Origin: Aporrectodea caliginosa
Taxonomy: Eukaryota > Annelida > Clitellata > Crassiclitellata > Lumbricidae
Assembly (NCBI GenBank): GCA_020284085.1
Contig: JACEVL010000772.1
Coordinates: 40,001-104,000 of the forward strand
DNA: 64,000 bases
Reading direction: 5' to 3'
The notes beneath the pieces are model-generated. The model saw only the letters and a list, made by a program, of their open reading frames with translations. It made no database searches and was not told where the DNA came from. Positions 23,257 through 35,335 of the stretch are shown in pieces. Made by a program: the position numbers and the translations under genes. The first letter of the stretch is position 1. Each line of letters begins with the position of its first letter.

Positions 23257-23640
23257 CACTGTTAAAAATTTCCCGTAAAATAACGGTGAAAGGCCTGGCA
23301 ACTCGGTTGCCATGCCTTTCACCGTTATTTAACGGTCGCCCGTTATCTCATTTACGGCCGACCCGTTTTATTTAAACGGTGACTTTTCGTCTTTTTACGG
23401 TGATTCTCCGTATTTTATACGGCAATTCAGCGTATTTTAACGATGAATGCCTGTTTTGTAATGGAGGTTTCACGGCGATTTACCGTTATCTTACGGTAAA
23501 TGGCCTTCAACTAACGGTTAATTCCTGTTTTTTAACGGCGAATCACCTTCAATTGACGGTTTATTTGTTCTGTATTTACGGTGAATCCCCTTCTATTAAC
23601 GATATATTTACCTAAATTTCACCCCGGTTGCTAACGGCTA
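23257..23640 (+). mobile_element. CACTA (EnSpm)-like terminus with subterminal ACGG repeats
   Basis: Starts CACTGTTAAAAATTTCCCG and contains a near-perfect hairpin with 24-bp arms (23279-23302 and 23306-23329, one mismatch) and a 3-nt TCG loop. It continues with about ten degenerate copies of a unit near 26 bp such as TTTTTACGGTGATTCTCCG. CACTG ends with subterminal ACGG repeats are typical of CACTA/EnSpm elements. Inverted copies of the subterminal unit occur at 32205-32330. Confidence 0.6.
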
Positions 23641-24189
23641 ATTTGACTTATTTTACAAAGAATTACCGTTACCATTTATTCAAGGTTATTTCCCTTATTC
23701 TTACTGCTCCAAACCTTTCAGTAACATGCTAATACAGTAGGCTACACTAAACAGACAATGAATTAATTGGAAAACCCGATAAGCTCATAATCACAAGTTT
23801 TGGACAACATTACACATGTTACAAACGAAGGTTTGGACTAACACCAGAAAATCTTCACATCAAGAAAAATCAAAAGTGCCTGCATACTGCATGTAATTCA
23901 TTGTAGATTATCACAATGCAGATTCCCGTGGACAAAGTAACGCTTCACTCTCAATGCATGCCTTGTCATTTAATTGATCACAAGTGCATTATTTCATAAA
24001 GTCTTTATTTTAAACAAGACTAGTGAGCAACTGAATTTAAAATTCACATTGAAGTACATGTGAAAATAAAGCACATCACCTGAATCAGCACATTTTAAAC
24101 ATCACAACCTCTAGTAATATTAACTATAAAACTGGCTGACCTTTCTAGAAAGAAAACAATACAAAGTTCATGCCATTGAACAATTTAGC

Positions 24190-24268
24190 ATGATTCATTC
24201 ATTCATTCCGAGCATTTATATAGCGCCCCTTCAAGGAACCTACTCAGAGGCGCTCCCAGCCCAGCCAC
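24190..24268 (-). mobile_element. LINE/SINE tail remnant with (ATTC)n
   Basis: On the minus strand: GGGAGCGCCTCTGAGTAGG, then GAAGGGGCGCTATATAAATG and a GAATGAATGAATG run. Only the 3' end is present. Confidence 0.75.
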
Positions 24269-24289
24269 GGCTAAACAGAGAAAAGCCAG

Positions 24290-24815
24290 ATGTAAAGCCA
24301 TTCAATCTAATCTAAAGAATTCTATAGCGCCATTATCATAATGCAATAAAGCAACAATATAAGTCAGACTTTCTAGAGAGAAAACAATACAAAGTTCATG
24401 CCAATGAACAATATAGCATGATGTAAAGCCATTCAATCTAATCTAAAGAATTCTATAGTGCCATTATCATAATGCAATAAAACAATATAAGTCAGTCTTT
24501 CTAGAGAGAAAACAATACAAAGTTCATGCCAATGAACAATATAGCATGATGTAAAGCCATTCAATCTAATCTAAAGAATTCTATAGCGCCATTATCACAA
24601 TGCAATAAAGCACCAATATAAGTCAGACTTTCCAGAGTGAAAACAATACAAAGTTCATGCCAATGAACAATACAGCATGATGTAAAGCCATTCAATCTAA
24701 TCTAAAGAGTTCTATAGCGCCATTATCATAATGCAATAAAGAAACAATTCAAGTCAGTCATTATCCATTCAAGAAGCAAGGTAAAGATCTGACAAGTTAG
24801 GTTAAAATCTGACAA
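24290..24815 (+). repeat. tandem array, about four units of 128-131 bp
   Basis: Units beginning ATGTAAAGCCATTCAATCTA start at 24290, 24421, 24549 and 24680. Each contains TTCTATAGYGCCATTATCA and GAAAACAATACAAAGTTCA. A partial earlier unit (24120-24190) is interrupted by the LINE tail. Confidence 0.9.
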
Positions 24816-24836
24816 TGCAGAAAACCAGAAATCAAA

Positions 24837-25046
24837 TTATGTGCAGGCAAGCTGAAATAGACGAGTTATATGCTTAGCTCTGAATAATATTAAAGAATTG
24901 TCACAATGCACGAAACAGGGCAGTGTAAATAGTTTATATCGTGAAACAATATCATCATTGTCTGAAGTCTGACAGGAGACTTGGACAGCAGATAGAAAAT
25001 TCCGACTCTTTGATCTTGTACTTTTTGTGCCAAGAGCTGAAGTGCG
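24837..25046 (-). CDS. exon-like segment on the minus strand, unidentified
   Basis: Preceded on the minus strand by a strong acceptor (TTTTTTCTGTTGCAG). One open frame reads ALQLLAQKVQDQRVGIFYLL. The start aligns with another exon-like segment at 27268-27318 (both open GCACTT... after a TTCTGTT(G/T)CAG acceptor). No known family recognised; it could belong to a transposon gene. Confidence 0.25.
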   Translation of the reverse strand, partial: RTSALGTKSTRSKSRNFLSAVQVSCQTSDNDDIVSRYKLFTLPCFVHCDNSLILFRAKHITRLFQLACT

Positions 25047-25312
25047 CTGCAACAGAAAAAACCAACAGCACAATTAATCAAAGAACATTATCGCTATAGC
25101 CCTTTCCCAACATTCAACATAACACTATTGGAATCCGTAAGCATATTAAACTTTAATATTGAACAAGCAGACCACTTTGTGTCAAAGTCCAATGTGTATT
25201 TGGTAACTTCTACCTTGCCAATGTCTATTGCATAAGGCATTAACCAATGGCACTCTAAATATAGGCTTTTCATTGCCATTATAAACTGTCTCAGTGTACT
25301 GATCTTCTGAAT

Positions 25313-27250
25313 ATGATCTTGGCTTCAGAGCACCATCGGTTGATGCCTTCCTCAAGCATTAGGCACCAGCACAAGTTATTAAATGCAATGACAATTACAT
25401 GTTGGATTTGGATACTCTGTGTGGTTGTACGTGTGACTAGTGTTTGCAGGATCTATATCACCACCATAAAATTGATTGGACTGATCATATACTATTGACC
25501 TTATCTCTAGATATTGACCTGCTTGGTTTTAGAGTGCCTTCAGTTTATGCCTTGTCCATTTGACACCGGCACGATGGAAGTTACTAAATACAATGACATG
25601 TTTGACTTTGACGCTATATGGAGTTCTACGAGTGTTTAGCTGCTAACAGCTACACACATAGTACCATGTCACAATATCGATAAAAATCATATAATGCTGG
25701 TCGTACTAATAAAGATATAAATATTCTGCAGTAAACATACAAGCCATGCTCTATGGGCATCTGAAATTATGCCATTTTGTAGCTATCTCAGCATTTAAGT
25801 TTCTCCTTACGCTCTGGTTTTATCTAGCAACTGTGTAATGATTCTGTTATAGATATTGTTTAGACAGAAATATAAAGACACCGGCATGATGGAAGTTACT
25901 AAATACAATGACAATTACATCTTTGACGCTATATGGAGTTCTACGTACTAATAAAGACATAAATGTTCTACGGTAAACATACTAGCCATGCTCTATGCGC
26001 CTCTGAAATTATGCCATTTTGTAGCTTTCGTGATGTCTAATCAAAATCTGTTGATTAGTGTTTGCAGGATCTATATCACCACCATAAAATTGATTGGACT
26101 GATCTAGACATTGACCTTATCTCTAGATAATGACCTGCTTGCTTTTAGAGCGCCTTTAGTTTATGTCTTGTCCATTAGACACAGGCACGATAGAAGCTAC
26201 TATTTAAATACAATGAGAATGACACGTATGACTTTGACACTACATGGAGTTCTACATGTGTTTAGTTGCTAACAGCTACACATAATATCATGTCACAATA
26301 TGAATAAGAATCATAATAATACTGGTCATACTAATAAATATATAAATATTCTGCAGTAAACATACAAGCCATGCTCTAAGGGCCTCTGAAATTGTTCCAT
26401 TTTGTAGAGCTCTATTGTCATGTCTAATCAAAATCTTCTGTAACCCAATTGTATTATCGAAGATGAATGGCAACATTAGATATTTCTGTCTAAACCACAT
26501 CTATCACAGAATTATTACACAGTTGCTAGATAAAACCAAAGCGTAAGGAGAAACTTAAACGCAAAGAATCATAAGTTAAAGTTCAGATAGCAATAGACCT
26601 TATCTCTAGAAGAGTCTAGATAATGACCTGCTTGCTTTTAGAGCGCCTTCAGTTTATGTTTTGTCCATTAGACACAGGCACGATAGAAGTTACTAAATAC
26701 AATGAGAATTACACGTATGACTTTGACGCTACATGGAGTTCTACATGTGTTTAGTTGCTAACAGCCACACACATAGTAACATGTCACAATATGAATAAAA
26801 ATCATATAATACTGGTCGTACTAATAAAGATAAATGATCTACGGTAAACATACTAGCCATGCTGACACAGGCACGATAGAAGTTACTATATACAATGAGA
26901 ATTACACGTATGACTTTAATGCTACATGTTTAGTTGCTAACATCTACACATAGTATCATGTCACAATATGAATAAGAATCACATAATACTAGTCGTAATA
27001 ATAAAGATATAAATATTCTGCAGTAAACATGCAAGCCATGCTCTATGGAATTACGCCATTTTGTAGCTATTGTCATGCCTAATCAAAATCTTTTGTAACC
27101 CAATTGCATTATCAAAGATGAATGGCAACATTAGATATTTCTGTCTAAACAACATCTATCACAGAATTATTACAGTTGCTAGATAAAACCAGAGCGTAAG
27201 GAGAAACTTAAATGCAAAGAATCATAAGTTAAAGTTCAGATAGCAATAGA
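25313..27250 (+). repeat. complex nested tandem repeats
   Basis: Blocks such as GACAC(C/A)GGCACGATGGAAG, TATAAATATTCTGCAGTAAA, CATACAAGCCATGCTCTA and ATTATGCCATTTTGTAGC recur four or five times (near 25560, 25880, 26175, 26670 and 26870) in varied order and length. There is one inverted piece: ACAGTTGCTAGATAAAACC at 26520 against GGTTTTATCTAGCAACTGT near 25820. Confidence 0.8.
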
Positions 27251-27267
27251 CAGGAAATTCTATTTAC

Positions 27268-27318
27268 CATTGAACAAATTCTAAGGTGTTCATTCTGGTT
27301 CCAGGATAGGCAAGTGCA
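27268..27318 (-). CDS. 51-bp exon-like segment on the minus strand, unidentified
   Basis: Acceptor TTATTTTTCTGTTTCAG and donor ATG/GTAAATA bracket 51 bp. One frame reads ALAYPGTRMNTLEFVQW. The end matches the segment at 29631 (NTLDFVQ), with all four base changes in the shared codons at third positions. Confidence 0.3.
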
Positions 27319-28197
27319 CTGAAACAGAAAAATAAAACTCAAAATTAACCATAGAATATCACAACTATAGTTTCCCAACACTGGCACTACAAATAAGATT
27401 TAACCACCATAGTCATATAAAGCTATATGCAAATGTCATCTAAAACCATATTCAACCATCAACAAGGCAAAGATTTCACGGGTTTTCCATCTCAACCAAA
27501 GGCTGTCTCCCTGTCGTAGTGGACTGATCTTCTGGACACTGATCTTATTAAGGCTTGGTTTTGGTGCAGCACCAATTTGATGACTTAACCGATAGAAGTT
27601 ACTAAAAATAATTAAGCGTTGGATTCGACACTACGTGGTGTTCTATGTGAGCTTATTATCTATAGTACAGCTACACATATAATGTAGTGGTGCTATAAGA
27701 ATAAAAATAAATAATTCTTATCATACTAATAATAAAGGATAGGCGTACTCTGCAGTTACCCCGACACATCATCTGCAATAGGGCCCATAAAATATGTCAT
27801 TGTGTGGCTAGTGTGATGTTTAATAGTACTCTTCTAGAAACCGAAATTATAAAAGATCAATAGCAACATTTAATTATTTCAGTTCAGACAACATTGAAAG
27901 TTTATAAGTATTGCATGAGTATTTCAATTATTGCAATGCTGCTCCATAAAACCAGAGCATAAGGAGATATATTGTAGCCGATTGATTAGGAAGCTCGAAT
28001 TGTAACTTGGGAGTAGAGATCGTGCCTTCCCTGAGATGGTTACTGTGTAGGGACTTTTAGAAAGACTTTCACTAACAATTGCTCAGTGCCATGAATTAAC
28101 ATTTGGTTATTAGATAGTGGCACTTAATAAATGCATAATCTTAACAATGACGTTAAAAATGCTGTCAATACTAATAACAATATGGTGAGATACTTAC
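27319..28197. other. gene-free stretch
   Basis: AT-rich. A weak retroposon-like end (ACAATTGCTCAGTGCCATGA) lies at about 28075-28095. Confidence 0.4.
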
Positions 28198-28296
28198 GAT
28201 GTGTGTCCAAAATGTAACAGTAGATGCTGTTGATTGTCAATTGGCAGAACAAGAGGCCATCGCCCTTTTCAAGAGGCCGAACAACTGCATCAACTC
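28198..28296 (-). CDS. 99-bp exon-like segment on the minus strand, unidentified
   Basis: Strong acceptor CAATTTTCTTTGTAG and perfect donor GTAAGTA flank 99 bp (a multiple of three) with an open frame reading VDAVVRPLEKGDGLLFCQLT, then INSIYCYILDTH. This is the best exon-like signal between 23 and 33 kb. No family assigned. Confidence 0.4.
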
Positions 28297-29398
28297 CTAC
28301 AAAGAAAATTGCTTCATTCAGTCGAATCACAGAACTTCTATAAAGCTTTTCCAATAAATGCACATGTCCATAACATGTTTCATGTAAATTACATAGTACT
28401 ACACATCATAAGATGGTAAAAAGTAATAATTTTGTAATTGCACATGTAATAATAAATTTGTATAACTCTGTGCATTTTAAGCACCTCACAAAAGCGCTGT
28501 ATACTGCAAATATTAAGAATTATTAAAAACACAAAATTCATCAGTAGCAAACAACTATAAAAAACTACTAATAAAATTAAGTAATAATAATAATAATAAT
28601 AATAATAACTGATTGATGGATTAGGGGTCTCGCATTGTAACATGGGGAGTAAAGGTTCGATCACCTGAGGGATCATATCTACCTCGGGTAAAAAAAGAAG
28701 AATACTAATAAATGACCTTTACATTTCAACGCCTTTCACTGACGATTCAGCATTTCAACACTGTGGCCTTTAGGGGTACATTTACAATCTTGGACCTTAA
28801 CGAATAGGGCTCGTTCCAGACAAATATGTGTTTATAAATAATGTTGAAGTCCCTGAGGGATCGTATTTACTTTGGAGCAAAATAATATTAATAATAATAA
28901 TAATTTAGTGATTTATTTATTTCACATACATAGTAGATCACATTAACTGTAGTACACAAACTGGTCGTCAAACTATCACAAAATTGGCACTGGAAGAGGA
29001 AAAAAGTTCCAGCTAATTGAGCCACCATTCATAATAAATCATACGATTAATAACAGATACTTGACCGTCAAACTGAAAAGCTAAGTCAATTATTACATGT
29101 ATCGCATAATTTCCTATACCAATTTCTATGCACCATATCATATTGCATGCATCAGAACAAAACAAAAACTAGTCTGGTTTAGTAGTAAGATAACAGGAAC
29201 TCTTTGTAATAATACTTATACTAATACTAAAAATAATAAAGTAATATTTAGCAACAGAAGAAGCATATATATTAAGCTAGCCCGGAGGCCCTTATTGGCA
29301 TGAAGTTTAGCGACATCATTTTCTCAGCATATGAGGGTGGATGACCAGTCTTTTACCTCACCATCTCATCTTCCTACCAACAGTGTACTCATAGCAGA
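28297..29398. other. gene-free stretch with AAT runs
   Basis: Short (TAA)n runs at about 28583-28607 and 28888-28905 and retroposon-like scraps. No gene recognised. Confidence 0.4.
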
Positions 29399-29399
29399 A

Positions 29400-29525
29400 A
29401 TTGATTATAGGGAGTGCACACAGACCAGAAATCTCGACCCAAATTTTGGCCTGGCAGGGATTTGCACATCAATCGCTGAATTGAAATTCCAGGGCGCGCT
29501 AACCACTACACCATCGAGCACCCCC
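29400..29525 (-). mobile_element. tRNA-derived SINE head
   Basis: On the minus strand: GGGGGTGCTCGATGGTGTAG then TGGTTAGCGCGCC (box A-like), and TTTGGGTCGAGATTT (box B-like). This is the promoter part of a tRNA-derived SINE; the body is short or lost. Confidence 0.6.
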
Positions 29526-29630
29526 AATAACAATATTTTAATAATAATAATAATGCAGATAATAATATTACTCAATTTTAAAAATATTTAGTTAAAGTTG
29601 ACATTGTAATAAACTGGAAATTCTACTTAC

Positions 29631-29680
29631 AGTTGAACGAAGTCCAAGGTATTAGTTGTTGCTGGTAGGTGCCACGTTGA
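29631..29680 (-). CDS. exon-like segment on the minus strand, paralogous to 27268-27318
   Basis: Perfect donor (GTAAGTAGAATTTCCAG follows the segment). In the frame that matches the paralogue it ends NTLDFVQ. The acceptor side is unclear, so the upper boundary is approximate. Confidence 0.2.
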
Positions 29681-30056
29681 AGACGTTGTAAGCGACAAAC
29701 CGAATAACAATTGCAGTCACATGGCTATAGAGCACTGACTTTGATGGCTACATGGCACATGACACAGCAGATCCACAAATAATCTCCGTTCAAAATGTTC
29801 ACGATTTCCTGGAAATGCAGCACAAAATATCACTAATAGTATATTCCAAAGCACATAAAATTTAATGGCTGTTTCATATTTACCCGAAAACCCAAATATT
29901 ATCAGAGTCTGATTCCATTCTATTGTCGCCACCACGTGCAGGATTTTAAGTCTGTTAGACGCAATAGTTTACATGAAAGGCAATTTCTGCTCCAAAGTTA
30001 ATTCTACATTACACAAAATATGGCAATATGCTACATGAATTTACGATTAAAATTAC

Positions 30057-30130
30057 CTGCTCGATTAAGTTGATTTATCAGAAGTTTCTCGAAATTTGTT
30101 ACCGCTTGATCCAATCTCCGCCATTATTAA
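30057..30130 (-). CDS. possible 5' exon on the minus strand
   Basis: A donor-like GCAG/GTAATT follows an open frame reading RRLDQAVTNFEKLLINQLNR. It may be the first coding exon of the unidentified minus-strand gene. Very tentative. Confidence 0.15.
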
Positions 30131-30199
30131 TCACATCCGTCCTGTCAAGGCCAATAGGCCATGCGCGATGCATGCGCTAACCGTTGAGAGTAATTTAGA

Positions 30200-32200
30200 T
30201 CTTATAGCGCAATATCTCCCAAGCACTTGGTAACTACCGTAACTAAAAAGGTTAAATAAATGAATTGTTGCAACAATTGGCCTTTATTTATTTAAACTTA
30301 AAATGTTGCATAGATATCTATTCAGTTTCCAATAACTAATTTTCATTTGAAGAATTGGTAAAACGCTAGCCATAAAATTACGAATATTAATTCATAGTTA
30401 GCAGTAGTGACAGAATTTAAATTGACATAATTAATTTAGTTCTACTAGTCTTTGGTCTCCAACAAATAACGTTAGGTTTTGTTGCAAAACATATTTAGCC
30501 TACTTCCTTTTATCTGGCTTATATAAATAAATTAATTTTAATTTTGGCGAATATTATATATTGCGCGGCAGGATAGGCCTACTTAAGGAATATTACTCAG
30601 GTCGGTGTTCTGAAATTATCAGGCATAGAGTTACTTTTGATGTGAAATAAGTAAGGAAGGACGCTAAAGATCAATTTAGAACGATACGATTAAAACCGTC
30701 TGTACCACTTCATTGCAATGGAGCTATTCATATGTCCACTATAATATCTAAACACCCTTTTTAAATGCCAGGTTTTTCGAACCCTGCTGCCCTCTGCAAT
30801 AGCCGTGCTTCAGAAGCACGCAGAAAATAATCTCGAGATTATGATTATAATTATTAACAGACGCTAAATCAAAACAATATCGATAGGCAGGTATGGTGAA
30901 ACGTGGCTCCAGGTCAAGAACTAAAGGTCAGACAGAAACAGCAGTGTTGAGTGAAAGACCTGTAGAGATATGGCAAGAGGTGAGGTTTTGAGATAGAACG
31001 TAGGCCCTGTCCCTTTTTCTATTAGCACTGACAACCACGAAACGTTAAAATATACTGTAGAAGTACTTAATAAATTAAAAGTTCCTCTGTAAAGAAAGCC
31101 ATCAAATAATTACTGTAAATAAGTTTTTACAAGAGTGTCCATTTAAAAAATAAATTAGAAAAAAACTAATTAGTTTATATCGGGGTTACAACATGCGACC
31201 TCTAAGTTTAGAAATTTACCCAACGCCGTTACCGGATGAGCTAAACGTCAATTGCTACAAGAGGACATTAAAACTCATACTAAAACCCTCACTAGAGTCA
31301 TTTTAGAGACCTGTATTTAACTGTATCTGCTTAAATGCCCCACTGTTTAGCCCTCATTGTATGTCCGATTGTCATAATTATGCTGATGCAAAATTTGTCT
31401 TATGGGCTCTTGCTCGTTTGATGTATTAAGCAATGCGGCTGTTCATACAATTAGAAATATGCTATCGCTCCACGTATATTTCAGTTGTAGACAAAGTTCA
31501 ATGGCCTAAGTTAAAAGTAGCCTACGTCTGGAAAGAAAACAATAAATAAAGTACTTAATCTTTATAAGCGCTTGCTATAATTTGATTTATAATAAAAAAA
31601 TAAAAAGTGATTGGACATGAGTTTTGAACCACCGACTTCTGGTTCATTGGGTAACAACTCAACCAGATGAGCTAAAGTACACGCATGTATTAGTGGATAT
31701 TAAAACCGCTATAAAAACCCTTAGTCTAATAGTCACCAATCATCGTCGATATGACGGCGTCGTTAAATAAACGTTATTAATTGAATTCGCTAAATTTGTC
31801 TCAGTGGTATTTGGCTGTTTGAAAATAAGCATAAAAATTCTTTGTCTTGTTTTCTGTCAGCTTAAGTGTTGGCAGCTTTGGTGCTTTGTGTGGTACTACT
31901 TTTATTAGGCCTTTGTGTGGTGACGACCCTTTGTTAAGGGTTCTTGCGCTATCGAGGTATTAATGCGCATTCCTCTCTAAGTAATACGGCGGTTAGCCTA
32001 TGAGCTCCCAATAACAATTTTCCATTTATACTTTCACTTGTGAACAAAATAAAATTATAAAACAAAATGTTTACTCACTTGTTATAATTATTTTGTAATT
32101 TTATAGGCGGCTATTACAAGATCTGTATGAGAACTACATTTTCGATACACTAATACAAAACTACTCCGTGCGCAAACTGTCCAGAAATGGGGTGAATAAG
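30200..32200. other. gene-free stretch with tRNA-like SINE scraps
   Basis: AT-rich. Minus-strand tRNA-like heads are near 31190-31255 and 31612-31685. No gene recognised. Confidence 0.45.
31612..31685 (-). mobile_element. tRNA-like SINE head or tRNA pseudogene
   Basis: On the minus strand: TTTAGCTCATCTGGTTGAG (box A-like), then GTCGGTGGTTCAAAACTC (box B-like). The arms do not pair well enough for a functional tRNA. Confidence 0.45.
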
Positions 32201-32204
32201 CCGT

Positions 32205-32330
32205 AGAATAACGGTAATTTGATCGTCAATGAATTTACGACGATTTCTCGTTATTTTGCGTAGAAATATCGTATAAATACGTAGAATCACCGTTTAAAAA
32301 CGTAGAATCTCCCTTTAAAAACGGTTTCTA
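32205..32330 (-). repeat. inverted copy of the CACTA-like subterminal ACGG repeats
   Basis: On the minus strand: ACGGTGATTCTACGTATTTA, then TACGATATTTCTACG and AAAATAACG, closely matching the units at 23390-23440 in the opposite orientation. The outer CAGTG end expected of a complete element was not found. Confidence 0.55.
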
Positions 32331-32479
32331 TACATGAATATACGAATATACATATATATGTGTGTATAATTATACTGGTGCTTGTGCATACATATAAATA
32401 ATATAAACGTGATATTGCATTTTAGCATCGGGTGATGCTTTGGACGCAGATATGGCGCAGCAACCGTCACTGTTGTCAG

Positions 32480-32550
32480 TCAGCAGCAGCAGCAGCAACA
32501 GACAGCAGAAGCAGCAGCAGGGAGCAGAGGCAACAGCAGTCGATGCTGCA
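32480..32550. repeat. CAG-rich trinucleotide stretch
   Basis: Imperfect CAG/CAA units with no open reading frame of note. Confidence 0.7.
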
Positions 32551-33179
32551 GAAGGTGTAAACCCTAGACAGCTGATTTCCTAATGCAGGTGTGCCATTCC
32601 ATACACCTTTTCTTTCTGCTAGCAAATACAGCTGTCTTTTTATTTGTCTTAGTCATTTACGTTTTTGACAGGAAGAGACTTCCACTTACTCTCTTCCCCT
32701 CGATATGATGATTGGTTGGGATTTCCCGTACATAAACCTTCAGAGTGCTGTGTGACCCATCTTACAGAGCTTGCCGAATGATGTTCAATAGTCGCTATAT
32801 AAACACATAATTATTATAATAATGTTATGCAGTGTCAATAGTCATATTTAATACCAGCAAATATTGCATTTTCATGTCATCAGCTGATTGCGGTTTGTCA
32901 TTAGTTAATAAACAGTTTTATCTGTAGCAATTTCATCAGATGGGCCCATAAAATTCAGTCGACCTTTTCATGTTCAAAAGTCGATTATGCAGTGTCAAAG
33001 AAAGCAAATATTGCATTTTAAATAATTAGTTTACACTCAGACCTAACATCATTGTATCATGTATATATAATATATTCGTTTATTGGTAAGAAACAGGTAG
33101 ACACACCGCTATCTGATACATAATAGTAGCCTAATAGAAAAGTTTAAAATGAGTATGGTGTTTTTAGTCGTATACAATG

Positions 33180-34285
33180 TCAGATTAGCCTATAATCACC
33201 AAGAGAACTTCTATATAGGGCTCTGGGGATAAACTGTCTATCGTCTTTCGGAGGCAATGTGTAGTTATGTGGACGGGGTCGTAGATGATATTTGATGGTA
33301 ACAGCAGGAGGAAATAGTCCTCGAAGAACATGGTGGTCACATCTGATGACGGCAGCCAAGAGACGTTCGTCAGCCTGTTTGGCCATATCCTCTGCCGTAG
33401 GAGAATCATCCTTGAGGTACCCCGTTCTTCGTAATCTTCTCAGAAATCTTTCAACTCTAGCTCGATCATCTGCCGAAGTGAAACCCCACCAGGAAGGAGC
33501 AGCATACATTATTCTAGCCACTGTGGTGGCGCGAGTCACCTCTTGCAGGGCCATTGGCGGCAATCCATGTGATCTCAGGATGCGCAATGCATGAAGCGAT
33601 CCTGAGCTGGCAGCCAAGATCTCATCCACATGAGATGTGACACGAAGGTCTGACCGAAGGGTGACTCCAAGAATCTTCAGCGTCGAGACTCGAGTCAGTC
33701 CATCAACGGGCTCCGGGATAGGTCCACCGGCTCGACGCAGGACTATCATTTCTTTTGTCTTGTCACTGTTCAGTCGAAGGTTGTTCAGGGTGGCCCAGCG
33801 TGTGACAGCGTGTAGCTCTTCTCCGATTGTGTCACGCATCGACGCCCCGATTAATAAGTACGTATCATCAGCGTACTTTACGATGCGGTTCTCGGAATTT
33901 TGTGCTTTTAGGTCAGAGGCGTTGACGATGTAATTGGATGGTCCAATCCCCGATCCCTGGACGATACTTGCGTTGATGGACCTGACTGAGGACAGCCTCC
34001 CCTGGAATCGCGTAACGTGCCCTCTGTCCTTGAAAAAGTTGAGAATCCAATTGTATATTGTATCAGGTATGTCCAGACTTGAAAGCTTGCACGCTAGGGT
34101 TGAATGACGGACCGTGTCAAAAGCTTTAGAGAAATCCAACGATATGATTGAGACATGGTTATTGTTCTTGAGAAGTGAAGTGACATGGTGCAGAATGGAA
34201 ATTACGGCGGAAGTTGTTGAACCAGTTGGTCTGAAGGCATACTGGTCGTCAAGAAGGCCGGCCATCGGTTTCATTATATCATGTC
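33180..34285 (-). mobile_element. non-LTR (LINE) retrotransposon, 5'-truncated reverse transcriptase
   Basis: One uninterrupted frame of 364 codons from 34274 down to the stop at 33180. Polymerase motifs are in order: QYAFRPTGSTT (about residues 11-21), motif A SLDFSKAFDTV (45-55, catalytic Asp), motif B VQGSGIGPSNY (105-115) and motif C VKYADDTYLL (132-141). Thumb and C-terminal parts follow, ending LRPRPHNYTLPPKDD and RALYRSSLGDYRLI. A full ORF2 would carry an endonuclease upstream; none is present before 34285, so the copy is 5'-truncated. It lies in intergenic DNA with no partner gene. The intact frame suggests a fairly recent insertion. The clade is uncertain. A related C-terminus lies at 43690-43995. 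Confidence 0.85.
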
Positions 34286-34319
34286 ACGATCAGCTTAAAA
34301 CTGACAAATACAATTGATC

Positions 34320-35330
34320 ACAAAAGGACTGTATGTGACTCGCACAGTAAATTAGGCCTATACTAAGACAACACAACAACCAGAATCAGAACAACGCCTG
34401 TTCTTAAGCAGCTCACCCTGTTCTTCACGATGCACCGATTCTAACGTCATAATTAATATACATTATGAATACATATAGTTTGCCGTCTGTGTGACCTTAT
34501 CATGTTTCTGCAACATATAGGCCCTAATGCACTTTTGCTGCAGAAACAGCTTCGTCTCTGAACATAAAAAGCCAATTAATAATACCATAATTATAGACAC
34601 GTGTGTGTCGCTCTCCTTACGTGCGCATTATATTATTAGTTTTGTATCAAATTGTAATGACTAACGGTGTTAGATTATTATGCAGTCTATAAATAAGTAT
34701 ATACGGTTCGATTGATAATTAATTAGTTAATTACCAGCATTTTAAGGAAAACAGCAGCATCGTAAGTTATAGCCTAATAATGATTAAATGGACAAGGGGA
34801 ACTTCAAGCTGAATATTAAATGGAAAACGAGAGACTGCAGAGTGTATTATTTGAATTATTTGAATCGTCCTTTGGGTCTCCTTTAATGAGCTCAACTGTG
34901 AATGTTTCATTCCGTTATGATCGTTACAGTATACCTGCTTCTATAACATCAATGTATTCTGCTGCGATTTATTTCACAGCTATGTACTTTGTGGCGAATT
35001 GTCGGTTGTTGCTCCTTAACAAACAGCTTTGAATTGAATTGAATTGAAAATTTAATTGTAATCCAACGGTCTTGAAAATAATCAAATTATGAACTTGAAA
35101 GGCAGCTAAGGTTTAATTAAAATGATCAGTTGTACTTTGACTGTTTGAGGCATGTGATTGACTCCGGATGAACAGTTGTAAAGTTAACATTTGATTGCAT
35201 TAAAGTTAGTTGAGTGTGAAGTGTGGTCATTTAGAGAACATCAATTTCAGCAATCGCTGTGTTGAATTCGATGAGGGAGACGTTTGAATAGTCGAAACTA
35301 CACCTATAGTTAAGGCTGTTGGGATGGCGT
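34320..35330. other. gene-free stretch
   Basis: AT-rich, with no gene or repeat family recognised. Confidence 0.45.
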
Positions 35331-35335
35331 TACCA

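Noticed and set aside
33292..33933. Plus-strand open frames of about 100 codons
   Set aside because: Antisense shadows of the LINE polymerase frame.
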